Shown: in pieces, positions 45,275-57,022 of the stretch
Layout of the letters: each line of letters starts with the position of its first letter
Position numbering within the stretch: position 1 is the first letter of the stretch
NCBI GenBank assembly: GCA_025716815.1
Contig: JAIXMN010000016.1
Location: 124,001-188,000 of the forward strand
Direction of reading: 5' to 3'
DNA: 64,000 nucleotides
Source of the DNA: Dichotomocladium elegans
Lineage: Eukaryota > Mucoromycota > Mucoromycetes > Mucorales > Lichtheimiaceae
The notes under the pieces: generated by a model
Told to the model about the DNA's origin: nothing
The model's database searches: none
The model's input: the letters and a program-made list of their open reading frames with translations, nothing else
Translations under genes and position numbers: made by a program

Positions 45275-48200
45275 TCAGTGTTGGTGTTCCGTTTCTGTGC
45301 TATCCTCCACGCCATCACCGCCATTGTAGGAGGCCTCTTGGCCATTGTCATTGAACTCGGTCGTCTGCAGCAATTTCTCGACCTCTATTATCAAAGAACA
45401 CCGCCCCCCGTTTTTGTTATTATTCTTTCCTCGGTCGGTGTCTTCTTTTAGCAAAACAAACTCACTCATTAACAGATGGCGCCCGTAGGTGAAGCGCTTC
45501 AGCGACTGCAAATGCGGTCGGATACGGGCAACCAGCAGACCGCGCTGATCGTCATCCACGACGTCAAACATCTTTTGCACAACGTAGTTTGCGTATTGGT
45601 CTTTCATCATAATCACCAAAGGGCATGAACTAACAGGACATTGGCCCCCAACAAATTAGCACCAGCGCATTTTCATTACTCTTTGTGGCGGCCTTACCCA
45701 TCTGCCCTCATCTGAAGCACCTCCTCAATCAGATCGCGTCGTTCCTGAGGGGAACCATAATCCACGCATTTTTCAACCACGTTGCTTGCAAACTTGTGTT
45801 TGCTGAGCTGGAGGACCTGGCCACGGATCCTGTCGATGATGGATGACTTATCCGATGGTCTTCCGCGCTCGAGAATATGTTGAATGACCTGGTAGTTCAG
45901 GTGTGAGTTTTTTTTTCTTGAAGAAAAAAAGCAACTGTAACTTACATAGTTGCCGTATTGGTCCTGGACAAGCTGCTGCGTGCATCTATGAAGCTCATCC
46001 AGCAAGGGACTCTATTCATATCACAAGTGTGCGTGTCAGCGTATCAGAGTCATCCTGCCGCAACCATACCTACCGTTTCTGTCTGACTGCAGTGCTCAAA
46101 CATGCGCTGTATGACGCGACAGCCATATGGATGAGTAGCAAGATTGTACACCTGGCCATGGAACGCGTCAATGATGAACTGGATGTACTGAGCAGGGACG
46201 CGCTCAATAGCCTTCTGAATGACATGGTTGCCGTTTTGATCCTTGATACACTTGAGTACACAGCCGTCCAATTCGCTCACAAGACGAGCTTGCTGCTCTG
46301 TCAGCACATGTTCGAGCGCCTTTTGAACCACACGACACCCATACATCTGGAGCGACAGCGAAACAACATGACCCTCCATTTGTTTCGCTAAAATGGTCTT
46401 CTGGGCCTGGTTGCCGTGCTCGAAAAATTTCTGGAGAACGTAGTTGCCAAACACATCGGTCATCAGCTGGAGTGCATTCGGCAATACTTCTTCAAAAACC
46501 ATCTGTTTTTCTTCACTGTTAGCCGTCTCGAGCTTCTGCTGAATAAATCGAGAGCCGTGCTGGTCACCGCTAAATTCTACAATGTGCCCTGCAATATCCT
46601 ATTTTCATCTGTCAGAAGACTTCCCAGATCAAGGTTTCAAAAAAAACGTACCTTCAGCTCAAATTTCTTGCTCTTTGAATTTCTAAACTCGGTCAAAAGC
46701 CGGCTCTGGATACTTAGTGCCACATCTTGGGGCGCTCTTAATGGAAGCGCGCTGCTGTTATTGGAAGTGGCCATGGTGCGCAGACGGTTAAGCTGCGTCG
46801 AATCCATATTCTGCATTTGTTGCTGGAGCAACAATTGTTGTCGTGCAGCCAAAAGTTGTTGCTGTTGTTGCTGGATAAGTAGCTGCTGCTGCAATAATTT
46901 ACGATCATTCAACGACATTCCTGCTGAGAGTATAAGTAAACAACAACAACAAAGAACTCTCTAGCTTCGCGTGTAATACCATATCCGTTGTCCATGTAAT
47001 CATAGAGACCGTAGGCACTGTTGAGAACATCATCACCACCCAAATCCAACCCTGACGGCAACAGAACACCAGGTGCCGGACCGGGCTTTGCGATCGCTCC
47101 CGATGCACGCATTTGACCACCATCGTAATATCCTTGATCCACAGAAGGCAAATTTAATTGTTGCCAGTACTGGGGTCCTTGCTGAGGAAAGCCATAAATA
47201 TCCTGAGAACTCCCTGTTAATGAACATCTCTTATGTCCTTCCCCTAACTAACTTGCCTCGTCGTTATTCAAAATCATGCTGTCAAGCTGCTTCGTGAGTT
47301 GTTCTGTCGGATCCATCAATTTGCTGCTGGCCGGTGCATTGCCATGGAACCCACCATTTCCGTTCTGCCTAGGTGGAGTTGAATTGGAACGGTGCGGGGG
47401 CGATTGCGGACTTGTTCTGCTGGCGGTATCATGATGAAAAGGACGCGCAGTGGTTGCCCGTAAGGCTTGGAAGTGCCCTGCATTCCGGCCAATCCCGGCG
47501 AATGAACTGACGCCATTATCCGCAGAGACATCATCCATCGATAGTTGCATCGACGCCATCGCCGTCCCAGCCTGTTTCCGAAATGCGCGTTCATAGTTCC
47601 CGATTTCCACATGATGACGGCGCTGATCTTGGTAGATTTGGTTAGCATCACCGGTTGCTTCTGAATGCGATAGTTGCGCCGATCGAGGATATTGTTGCAG
47701 AACGCCATAGAATGGTGATGACGAAGTTGTAGAGTAATTCTTTTCCGTGTTTTGCAAAGTCAAAAGACGATGAATGAGTTTTAAACAATTTTGTTTTTTT
47801 TTTTGGCTGGGGAGGGATAAATTACCGAATGCAGTGCTTCACCGTATTGTTTGGCGTGGTATGATCGCTCGGCTCCATTCGGCATATCACGGGCACTCGC
47901 CGTTCGTCCAATATTTCCACCGCCTGGGAGTACATAATCTACTCAATTTTTTTCCCGCCGCCCAAAGACCCAAGCAAACAGGTCAGTTGACTGAGGTCCC
48001 TGCTCCATGTATACATATCGGGAAAAAATGAAAACCAACTTACCACCGCCTCGCCCATCAGGGCTCCTAGTGCCGCTGGCATTGTCCCAAATCTGCCAAG
48101 GCTGCATATGTGCAGGCAATCCTGGTTCTCGTTTATTTACCTGATCCAGCGCGCTGTTATTAGGTGGTGCGCTGTTCGAGCGATGGTCGTTCCCTTGAAA

Positions 48201-48662
48201 TAAAGAGGGGGACGACTTGTTGTCCGAAAAGAAATCGTACTCATAATCGAGCTTGCCATGAAGGAGCGCAGCGAGCTATTTGAGAAATAAACAGCAAATC
48301 GAAAAAAAGATATCGCGGCGTGAGTCTTTGTTTTGTCACTACTTTGTATCCTGCTGTGGCTATATGAATAGATGTGCGTACCACGAAGGGCGTGCGCGCG
48401 TAAAAGAGAGAGAGAGAGAGAGAGAGAGCCCAAGCAAGCATCGTCGAGAGGCACCGTAAAATGCGCACGCACGCCGATGGCTCTCACCTCCTCCATATTG
48501 ACCAGACAGCATAGACATAAAAAAGAAATTAAAGTTTACCTGGCCATGAGGGGGATTCTTCGCTCTGGGTTGATGCAAATCCGATTGGTGAGATTGCGGC
48601 GACATGGATGCACGATCGTCACGCAGATTGGGCATCATTGTCACAATTGGTATCAGCTCCAC
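45275..48662 (-). CDS. Pumilio-family RNA-binding protein (PUF)
   Basis: Cytoplasmic post-transcriptional repressor that binds 3' UTRs. About ten exons. The N-terminal half is Ser/Gln/Asn-rich and unstructured, with a Gln-rich segment ([16 protein letters not shown]). The C-terminal PUM-homology domain has all eight repeats with RNA-contact residues visible: R1 SRFIQ, R2 NYVLQ, R3 CRVVQ, R4 NHVIQ, R5 CRVIQ, R6 NYVIQ, R7 SNVVE and R8 NYVVQ. These are the residues of human PUM1/2 and predict the site UGUAUAUA/UGUANAUA. An intron inside R6 (GNY-VIQ, 45899 region) is confirmed by the split motif. The last exon gives [10 protein letters not shown] and ends in ETEHQH. The start (48662 or the ATG at about 48635) and the N-terminal exons are approximate. 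Confidence 0.93.
48404..48428. repeat. (GA)n repeat in PUF intron
   Basis: A GA run lying in a Pumilio intron between the first exon and the exon encoding [11 protein letters not shown]. On the transcribed minus strand it reads as a CT tract and may act as a strong polypyrimidine tract. Confidence 0.7.
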
Positions 48663-49723
48663 AACAACAGGTGGGGGTTAGGGGGGGATTGTGTTGAGGT
48701 ACTATCACAAGAGGCTGCTTGTCTCCTATGAGAGGGAAGCAATAGCAATACTACTGCAGCCTGCGTTTTCGCAAAAAAAAAAAGCGAAAAAAGTTGCGCG
48801 CCCAACGGTGCGTTAGGTTTCAGCACACACACACACGCACACGCACACATAACCCAACAACCCGCTCTTTTTTTCTGGAGCTGAATTTCAGGATAAACCA
48901 ATGAACGGGCCGTCAAAGCCCCCTTCTGCGTATTTTTTTGTTCGCCCTTGAACCCTACCCTTCAACCCAACCAAGTTCGGAATCCATCGTCATGATGGTA
49001 TTCGTGAGTGTTTTCGGGCGAGACAGTAGGCTAATTTTCGGACAATCGTGTTGTATCAATGACGCACAGAACCTTAAATAAAGAATATGCCACGACAAGC
49101 TAACGATGGACCATGATAAGTCAGGCTGCTTTCCTGAGGAGTTGGTTCTTTTTTTCTGTGCTGTCTGCAGTTAGTCCTCAGCCCTGTCTCCCTTAGCTTG
49201 ACTCTTCATTGCATCATTAACCACCCCATCGTACCCTAAGATGCGCAAAAAAAAAGATGGTGTCTCAAGAACAATCATTCTGCATCGGGAGTTTTCAATG
49301 GGTGCATGTGTGTGCGGGGGTGTGTGTAGTGATACGGTGTTGAGACAAAAAATTACATCATGGAGAAGGGTCGGAACTCGACTGCATGCATGGTCACAAG
49401 GTTCCAACTGGGACGCACACCATTGTCAGCGAGCGAATATACTTTATTCATGTTTTACTGGTCGTGAGACGCGAACATGTTTGTATTCCATTATGTTCAA
49501 GCGAGATGAAACAGAACAGTATCCGCAAAAAAAAAAAACTCGCCGAGGGTGTGTGTGTATGTCATTGATTTGCATTAATGGGGGCGATTAGCCTGCGTGC
49601 GGTATACAAAACACACATGCACACGCACACACCCCGGCTCCAAAACAATACCTTTCTTTTTCGTATCTCCCAACCTTTTAACATATATATACATATAAAC
49701 ATCTCCTTTTCCCCCACTGCAAA
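48663..49723. other. Divergent promoter region of PUF and small protein genes
   Basis: About 1.06 kb with a (CA)n tract at about 48822-48850 and no coding sequence recognised. It may contain an unseen 5' exon of the Pumilio gene. Confidence 0.4.
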
Positions 49724-50105
49724 ATGGCTTCATCGACGGATACAGAAAAGAAGATCAACCGAAATATTGACCAGGCCGCCGAGGCTGCCAAGGAGGGTGC
49801 CGACAAGGCTAACAGATATGCACAAAGTAACTTGGAGAAAGCCTCGAACTTTGCCCAAGACGAGGTGACGCACTTGCGCGCCGAACTCGATGAATTACGT
49901 CGCAAGGCTGGCCCCAAGGTCGAAGAGGCAGAAAACTATTTGACTTCGCCCACTGCGCTCGGGTTCTACCAGGGTAAATTGATAAAACGAAAGCCGGGGG
50001 TATGGGGGGGCGTAGGTAATGATCTAATGATCGCTTCCAGGTGTCGTGACAGGAATTGTACTTGTTCTTGCTTATGCAAAATGGAATGGCGGCATTCGAG
50101 TCTAG
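49724..50105 (+). CDS. Small tail-anchored-like membrane protein
   Basis: Two exons (49724-49973, 50041-50105) give 104 aa, in phase. The first 75 residues form a charged, Ala-rich helix (AAEAAKEGADKANRYAQSNL then ASNFAQDEVTHLRAELDELR), an amphipathic pattern like late-embryogenesis or apolipoprotein-like helices. Near the end is LTSPTALGFYQG and a single hydrophobic segment VVTGIVLVLAYAKWNGGIRV reaching the C-terminus. The layout suggests a membrane-anchored helix in the cytosol or mitochondrial intermembrane space. The family was not recognised. The junction inside FYQG-VVTG is supported by GT-AG signals and by the reading frame. Confidence 0.75.
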
Positions 50106-50472
50106 AGATAGAATGGAAAAGTAAAATGTACGCCAACTGTTCGTATGCATAAAGATAATTAGTAAAACAATGGGTGACTTGATCTAAAAACACCCGCACA
50201 TGCACGCACACATTCCATTTTCAGTCTGCCTGCACAAACCGGCTATGATAAATCATGTCAACAAGACGACAGAAAGAGAGGTTAATATGGCCCCTCAATG
50301 CAGCAACCTAAGCAACACGAGAGTATCTCTTCTGGTTTGCAACAGCCGTCCAACACCAAGCACATGAGTTAGACACCAAACATTTTGAGCAAACAACCGC
50401 CTACAATCTTCATACGCATTGAATGTGACAGGAAAAAAGAGAATGTTACATTAAATATCTTCCCGCGCACTC
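50106..50472. other. Convergent 3' spacer
   Basis: About 370 bp between the small membrane protein and the Zn2Cys6 gene, with no feature recognised; presumably both 3' UTRs. Confidence 0.45.
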
Positions 50473-53400
50473 TTAAGATTGCTGATAGTGATGGTCCCAT
50501 GCTGTTGCGGAGGCATCCGCATGCTGAGACCATTGATCCCAAGCCGTCCAATCTATCGAAGACGGCATATCCCAGAAAGGGTTGCTGTGGGGGTCATTTC
50601 TGAAAAGACCAGAGGGTTGGGCCGGCAAAGACGTGGGTGACGGTATGGCTGTCTCCGGAGCTGCAGTCTGTGGAACAAATGGTAAAAGGGATTGATATTC
50701 CAACTGCATATCATTATCAAATGGAAGCAGGGAAGTTCCTTCCTTCACATCATCCATCATCTGACTGCCATGATCGAGCTCTAGGCCAAACTGAAGAAGC
50801 GAAAAGGCCTCATCATTTGCCGTAGGCAACGATGTCAGGAAGCCGGACGCTAGTACATTCGGGTTGAGTATGCCTTTTTATTGGCATGTAACATGGGAGA
50901 CCTATGGGTGTGTATATATATACGTACCTTGAAGATCTATGGAGGACGCATCAGGCTGTCGGAGGAGGATATTGTCGATATAAGAAGACATCGTCCTTTG
51001 GCTTCTCGCATTAACTCGTTCCACCACATCATATTCCGATGCCGGGTAAACTCCCTCCCCCAACTTGAGAGAGTAGTCGAGTGACCAGTCTATATTCTTG
51101 TTATCAATGATGCTGTGAAGAAGAGTCTTGAGTTTCCGCGCCGTGCTAGATAGTTTATGGATTCGGTCGATCAGGTCAATCCCGCGCTGTAGGTCCGCTT
51201 TGGCAGCCGATGAGATACTGACATCGCAGTTTTTTGTATTATACATCAGAATGAGACAGCACTGGAGGACAGGATAGAGACTAAAGGCGTACGGCGTCAG
51301 CAGATAATCGTATGCAGACAGTTGAGCTGCCAAGCGGATGCCGCGCGATGCCGCACTCGTGCAAATCCAAAACGAAGAGCGTGACGATTGCTCGTTCGCG
51401 CCTTCGCTGCCGATATATTTGATGAAGGGCCGATGTAATAGAATAAGGGCGGTAAAATAGAAGAGGAGCGTTGACCCTAGTGTACGCATATGCAGGATGA
51501 GTGCGAGTACTGGAGAGGGAGAGGGGAGCTTCTGAAGGGCTTATATATACGACTTTCTCCGCCCCCCCATATTAAATTCTATCTTATTACCGATCACGCC
51601 TGAAAAATACCCATTTTCTTGATTAAAGTCGTCAAATGGATTGTCCTTGATGGCCTTGCTAAATTCGAAGCGCCATTCAGTAAGCTCTCGATCCAGTTGG
51701 GCAACAATACTATCGCTCCCGTGCATGTAGCTCGACTGCTTAGCCCTGTCCGTGTGTAGTCCTTTCCATATTCGACCCAGAATCTCTGAAAGCTTTACAA
51801 GCTGCAGAAAGAGAGTAAAGATCGGTGCCTTGCCTTGGGTGGATTTCGGCTGGTAGGTAGCAGACGGGAAGCGTGGAAGATAGGACTCGCTGTCGTCGTC
51901 TGAATCGGATATGTCAAGGACTTCTTTCCAACTGACGTTGACATCAGGATAAGGGACATCGTTATCCTACCATGAATAAGCATACTCAGAGCTCGTCTTC
52001 CATTGAACACTTACATCATCCGTTATGGCAAGAGGGTGACCATGGAGTGCAGACTGAAAGCGGTCGCAGATATAAAGCGCCCCTAGTATTGCCAGATGAT
52101 TTGTCACCAGAAAGTCTCATATGACATCTCTTTATTGAGAGCGTGCTCCCTACCACCACCATTGTAAACCACTTACACCATGTCCGGATCCTTGCTTGTT
52201 TGTCGTTTTCCGGTATGGGCCAACTGAAACAATTTCGATGGAGACCTAGTCCATGAGCCTATACAAAGATGTCTGTTCGTTGAGTATGGATCACCTGATA
52301 CCATCTAAAGGAGTGGAATTGTACTTGCTTGGCGAACGGCCTACCGTAGTCATAGTACATGGTCTCATAAGTACCGAATGGCCTGCTCTTTTTTATAAAA
52401 GCGAATAGTTGGAACTTACAAGAGAACCGAGAAGCCAGGTTTCGGATGATTTTGAGTCCACATTTGCGCGATGATTCTGGATAAGTACACTGGCCTGAAC
52501 ATTGGAAAGGGTAGGCTGGTTGACACTATCTGATATTATTCTCAGGGCCCGCTCAAAAAACTGATCGCTCCAGCCAGGTACAAGATCCCACCGCGCATCG
52601 GGTGGTATCCGCCGCCGTCGCTCTTCATCCAGACTCTCGCACTCCGCAAACCGTGCAGCAGCGCCGAACATTGCGTTTAAAAGTGCTGCAGCCGGAAAGC
52701 TGTATGTCTGGTCTCGATATTGTTTCAGAAACTCGCCCTTATCAATAACAGGAAGGATCGGATGGATATTTGCGAAATATCTGTCCCAGGAAAAAGAAAG
52801 CGATGAGATGTCAGGCGAAGATGAGGAACGACGGATAGTTACATTTTCAGTAACCGTGTGCTGGTATATTGGTCTAATCCAGTGACAGCATAGACATATT
52901 GATGAATACTTCTTGGTAATAACGTCATCGGCTTCATGTTCAATCTCGGGATTTTGTCATTCATTGTAGCTGATGAGGCGTTCGAGAAGCTATCCTCAAC
53001 AAGCACTAAAGCATCATTTGAGCGTGTGAACAGCCATTATCATCATGTTGACGCACGTACCGACGAGATCGCCTATCCTTCGAATATGGTGTCCCTTCCA
53101 TTTCGCCGTCTGTGTATCGAGCTGTAGCTTATTTGAAAAGAGGTTGAAAATATCCATGTCACCCAAGTACTTGATGTCGTTATAGTGTGCACCGACCGGG
53201 AACTGTCGAGCATGCAATGCATCCAGTTCTTCTACGAATGATTGCAAGAGATCCGACTCTTGGCCGGTTGGCCATCCTCCTTTGCGTTTTTTCTCATGTA
53301 CCGTCTTATTGCTCGACGCATACGTTTCACACCTGGCCGTGTCCTTACAGTGTTCTTGCAGTAAGGCGTCAATGTCGGCCTTCCCCGTCAAGGCTCGGAT

Positions 53401-53891
53401 AGCCTTTCCTACTTGCTCAATCCGCCACTCAAGTTTTTCTGCATATCTTTTTCAAAAAAAAAAATAACAAGACAAAAAGAAACTGTTTAGGGAACCCTTA
53501 TTCATACATAACATACGGCCATGCCGAAAATGATTTACCCTTTCGGTGGGCCCCTCTTTCGGTTCCTGAGCATATACACAAGATAAAAGGGGGGTGTTGG
53601 CAAATGTCAAGTCAGCAGCGGGAAACATTTACATGCGCCTCTGCTTAATACTTCACTCCTCCGAAAAAACGCATTCGACTTCATAGGATACACAGTTTGA
53701 GCAAGACGGACCCGGAGAGAAATGACAACGGATCTTTTTCTTTTTGCACAGATCGCTGGAAATTTCAGGATCGTCAGAATGCAGCGATCTGTACCATCTC
53801 TTTTGTTTTACCAGGCACGCGTAATCCGCGATCCCCTCCGGCCGAGATCAATGATGTCCTTTGTTCTTCTCCTTTTACCGGAATTTTCCAT
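50473..53891 (-). CDS. Zn2Cys6 fungal transcription factor
   Basis: Binuclear-cluster DNA-binding regulator. The first exon starts MENSGKRRRTKDI and joins across an intron at about 53762-53813 to the cluster ACDLCKKKKIRCHFSPGPSC then SNCVSYEVEC, giving all six cysteines. Two small exons continue VFSEE-NRKRGPPKG and YAEKLEWRIEQVGKAI, the basic linker and coiled-coil dimerisation helix. The middle exons (about 51490-52700) carry a fungal-specific (MHR) domain: RRIPPDARWDLVPGWSDQFF, QASVLIQNHRANV, and the long exon 50902-51489 with FTALILLHRPFIKYIG. The C-terminal about 118 residues are acidic and Gln/Trp-rich (SIDWTAWDQWSQ), probably an activation tail. About ten exons; some middle junctions are uncertain. 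The target pathway cannot be told from sequence. Confidence 0.88.
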
Positions 53892-54744
53892 GGCAAGGTG
53901 TGTGTATGAGTGTGCTTAAAGGGGATTACTTGTGTTTTTTGGGCGGGTTATGCCTCTTTTTGATCTTTTAAGATTCAGCCGGTGAATTCTGTTCCGAACT
54001 TTTTTCAACTCGTCCTGATATCAAATCTTCGGATTGAATACGGCATAGCATGTCTTCTTACCGACTGCAACCTCGCGCAAAAGCGATAGCTCAATGCAGG
54101 CACGTGACCATGGCGGGACACATTGTCCCTCTCCCTTTCCTCAACATCGGCACCTCCTTAAAAACACCCGTTCCAAAGTTTCTGGATTTGCTAAAAAATT
54201 GCAAGAAAGGTGGTCTAAGACGAAAGAAGCGACGAACTGTTTCAACGATAGATGTGCTCATTTCCTTGAGACTATGAAGATTCTACCCTCTGTCAGCAAG
54301 AAATTTTCCAATACATAGTCCATCTCAGTTCAGTCCAAGAAGTTGGCTTAAGTACCAGGGAGTTTATTGAACGGGATCATCTAACGTCGAAAGCGTTTGA
54401 TCAACTTTTCTAGAAGTTCAGGGTGACTACGTGTTCTATTATGTACTATGGAGCTCTTTCTGTGGGTTTAGGGTGATCACTGTTTTATTACAGGCGCTTT
54501 CTCCGCACACACATGCACACGGAGCATCCGCACTTCCTCCTCATGGAGAATCTGATGTTGCAAGTTCTCACTTTATAGGATCAAATTGACATGGAGGGGT
54601 GGGGAGGTATTTCGACCAGAAAAGAATTATCACCTTCATAAATCAAACAATAAAACGGTATCTGCCGGGAATTCAAAAGTAGTCTTTTTTTTCAAAGAAA
54701 AAGCTCTTTCCTTCCTTTTTACCTTGATAATCACAGTATCAACC
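53892..54744. other. Divergent promoter region of Zn2Cys6 and TIA1-like genes
   Basis: About 0.85 kb with no recognised coding sequence. A pyrimidine-rich run lies at about 54685-54725, directly before the TIA1-like start. Confidence 0.4.
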
Positions 54745-56701
54745 ATGTCCAATATCGACGGCAGCGACTCAATATCATCTTCCTCGACAATCTATGTCGG
54801 CAATCTAGATCAGAGGTTCTATTTATGCCCGATCGCTTTGCCAGTTCTAAACCAGTCCTTCATTACTCAGAGTTACCGACACGATGCTGCACGATTACTT
54901 TGCAACAACAGGCGAGGTTACTACAGTCAAGATCATTGCGGTAAATGACAGGATACATTAAGAGCAAAGGAGCACTCGATCAAGCATCAGGTAGCGAAAG
55001 AGAGAGTTGATTGTTGTTTAATATTTCTTTAGTCGAGACGGCACGCGCCTCAGGTATGCCATATATATATATCCATTTCGCGCCCGCATAGACCGCCCAA
55101 AGAATGTACCCCTCCATTCGAGGATGTCTGTTGCATGTTCTAGGCATAATGCAAGCTTGCAATCGCTACCTTTTCTCACGCTGATAGCGTCCTCTTTATA
55201 CTCAAAAACGTTTCTTTCAGGCCAGCGTCAACTATGGTTTTGTTGAATTTGCGACACAGGCTGCGGCTGAGAAAGCATTGAGTGAACTGAACGGACAAAA
55301 GCTCTTCGATTTGGTAAGTAGTGTGATCAAGCAGCCAATAAAAATATGATGTACGGTAAAAGAGGTCCTGTACTAACGACTCCTGCGGTCGTGCCTTGGG
55401 CGTATATATATTATATATATACTGGTCCAATAGGAGTTGAAGCTCAACTGGGCGCAGCCACAGTCAAAGGAGAGCGATGAACATTTCCATGTATTTGTCG
55501 GTGACCTTGCACGAGAAATTAATGATGATATGCTTGCCAAGGCATTCTCTGGGTTTAATACCATGTCGTAAGTAAGGTCTTTTGCTTGACGGGAGTAAGG
55601 ACTAATTTTTTTTGCGTCCATCCTGTTGCAGCGAGGCGCACGTGATGTGGGATGCAAATTCAGGCAACTCGAGAGGTTTTGGTTTTGTTGCGTTCCGAGA
55701 TAAGACAGATGCTGAACAGGCAATTGCGACTATGAATGGCGAGTGGCTGGGGTCGCGCCAGATTCGTTGCAACTGGGCTACTCAAAAAGGTATTTGAGAT
55801 AGAGAGAGTAAAATGCCTGACAATTGCGTGCACGTGGCTCATGATCGTGATTGGCAGGACAAATGGCAACGCCTCCCCCACAACCAGGTCAAAAACTGCC
55901 ATATCAGGTCGTTATTAACCAGGCACCCGCATTTGTTACTAACGTATATGTGGGCAACCTTGCTCCTGACGTGACAGGTACGAGCAATTGGAGGGATGTT
56001 ATTCAATTGATTATCTCATACTGCTATCCAGAGAGCGACTTGACCCAACTTTTTGGACAGCATGGCTCTGTACAAGAGGTCAAGCTTCAGGCAGACCGCG
56101 GATATGCCTTCGTAAAGTAAGGGGTTTCATCTGGGTGAACGAATCATGATAAGGGAGAGAGGGAGAAAGTGACTCATTCAATGGTAACAAATAATTAATC
56201 GCTAGGATGGATTCTCATGCCAATGCTGCAAAGGCTATTGTCAAATTGCAGAGTGCTACAATCCATGGACGTACTGCTAAGGTGACAAATGCAAACAATA
56301 TCGCGGAGAGCGTTATATTAGTGTATAGTGTGTGTTCTCTGACCTTATCATAATAGCTATCATGGGGAAAGAACCGCTCTACGGCCGGTGGCCATCATCA
56401 CCATCAGCCGCAACAGCATCACTTATATGTTGGCCGTGCTGGGCACAACTCCCGTGGAGCTCCCCATCATGGCCACTTTGGCCAACATGTAGATACCACC
56501 GCCTCCACTACCAGCCCTAGCTCCACGAGCCCTACTACGTTGGATGATGTTGCCGCACCCAACTCCTTGGCCAGCCTCGATCCTCACGCAAGCGGTTCTC
56601 TGGCGACAGCAGGTGGGACAGCCGCTCCTGCTACCATCACGGCTACCAACGGTCAGCCCGAGTTTTATGATTACAGCAACGGTGGATCTGTCAATATCTA
56701 A
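54745..56701 (+). CDS. Three-RRM RNA-binding protein (TIA1/Pub1/Csx1-like)
   Basis: RNA-binding protein of the TIA1/Pub1 group, acting in mRNA stability, stress granules or splicing. Nine or ten exons. RRM1: [29 protein letters not shown], then [13 protein letters not shown]2: [54 protein letters not shown]3: [43 protein letters not shown]. The C-terminal tail is His/Gln/Ser/Thr-rich, ending [14 protein letters not shown] 21-nt exon (55033-55053, SRRHAPQ) between KIIA and ASVNYGFV restores a normal RNP loop length in RRM1. Introns interrupt RRM motifs at conserved-looking positions. The protein starts MSNIDGSDS at 54745, the first ATG before RRM1. Confidence 0.92.
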
Positions 56702-57022
56702 ATGATGATGGTTTCGAGTCTCTTTCAATTAAAATTTACACAATCCTGCTTTCTGAAAAGAATGCGCATTTGCAAGCTGGTTCATTCTGGAAAATCCCTC
56801 AGGTCTATATATGGATCTGGGTTGTTTGGGGACGTGGGCGAGGGAATTCTTAAAAAAATGGTGCGCGCCATTTTGTGTCAAGTGGCGCTATTTGCGCGGC
56901 ATTAAACGAAAATACCGCATTGCCCAAGGACATCATCTGCTGTCCCCTTTGTTCAGGTCATGGTCTCTCGTATATATGCATCTTTTTTTTTCATTGCTTC
57001 TTTCTAATTATTTTGAGCTCAA
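56702..57022. other. Short intergenic spacer
   Basis: About 320 bp between two co-oriented genes, with no coding sequence recognised; it should hold the TIA1-like 3' UTR and the promoter of the NAGK-like gene. Confidence 0.4.
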
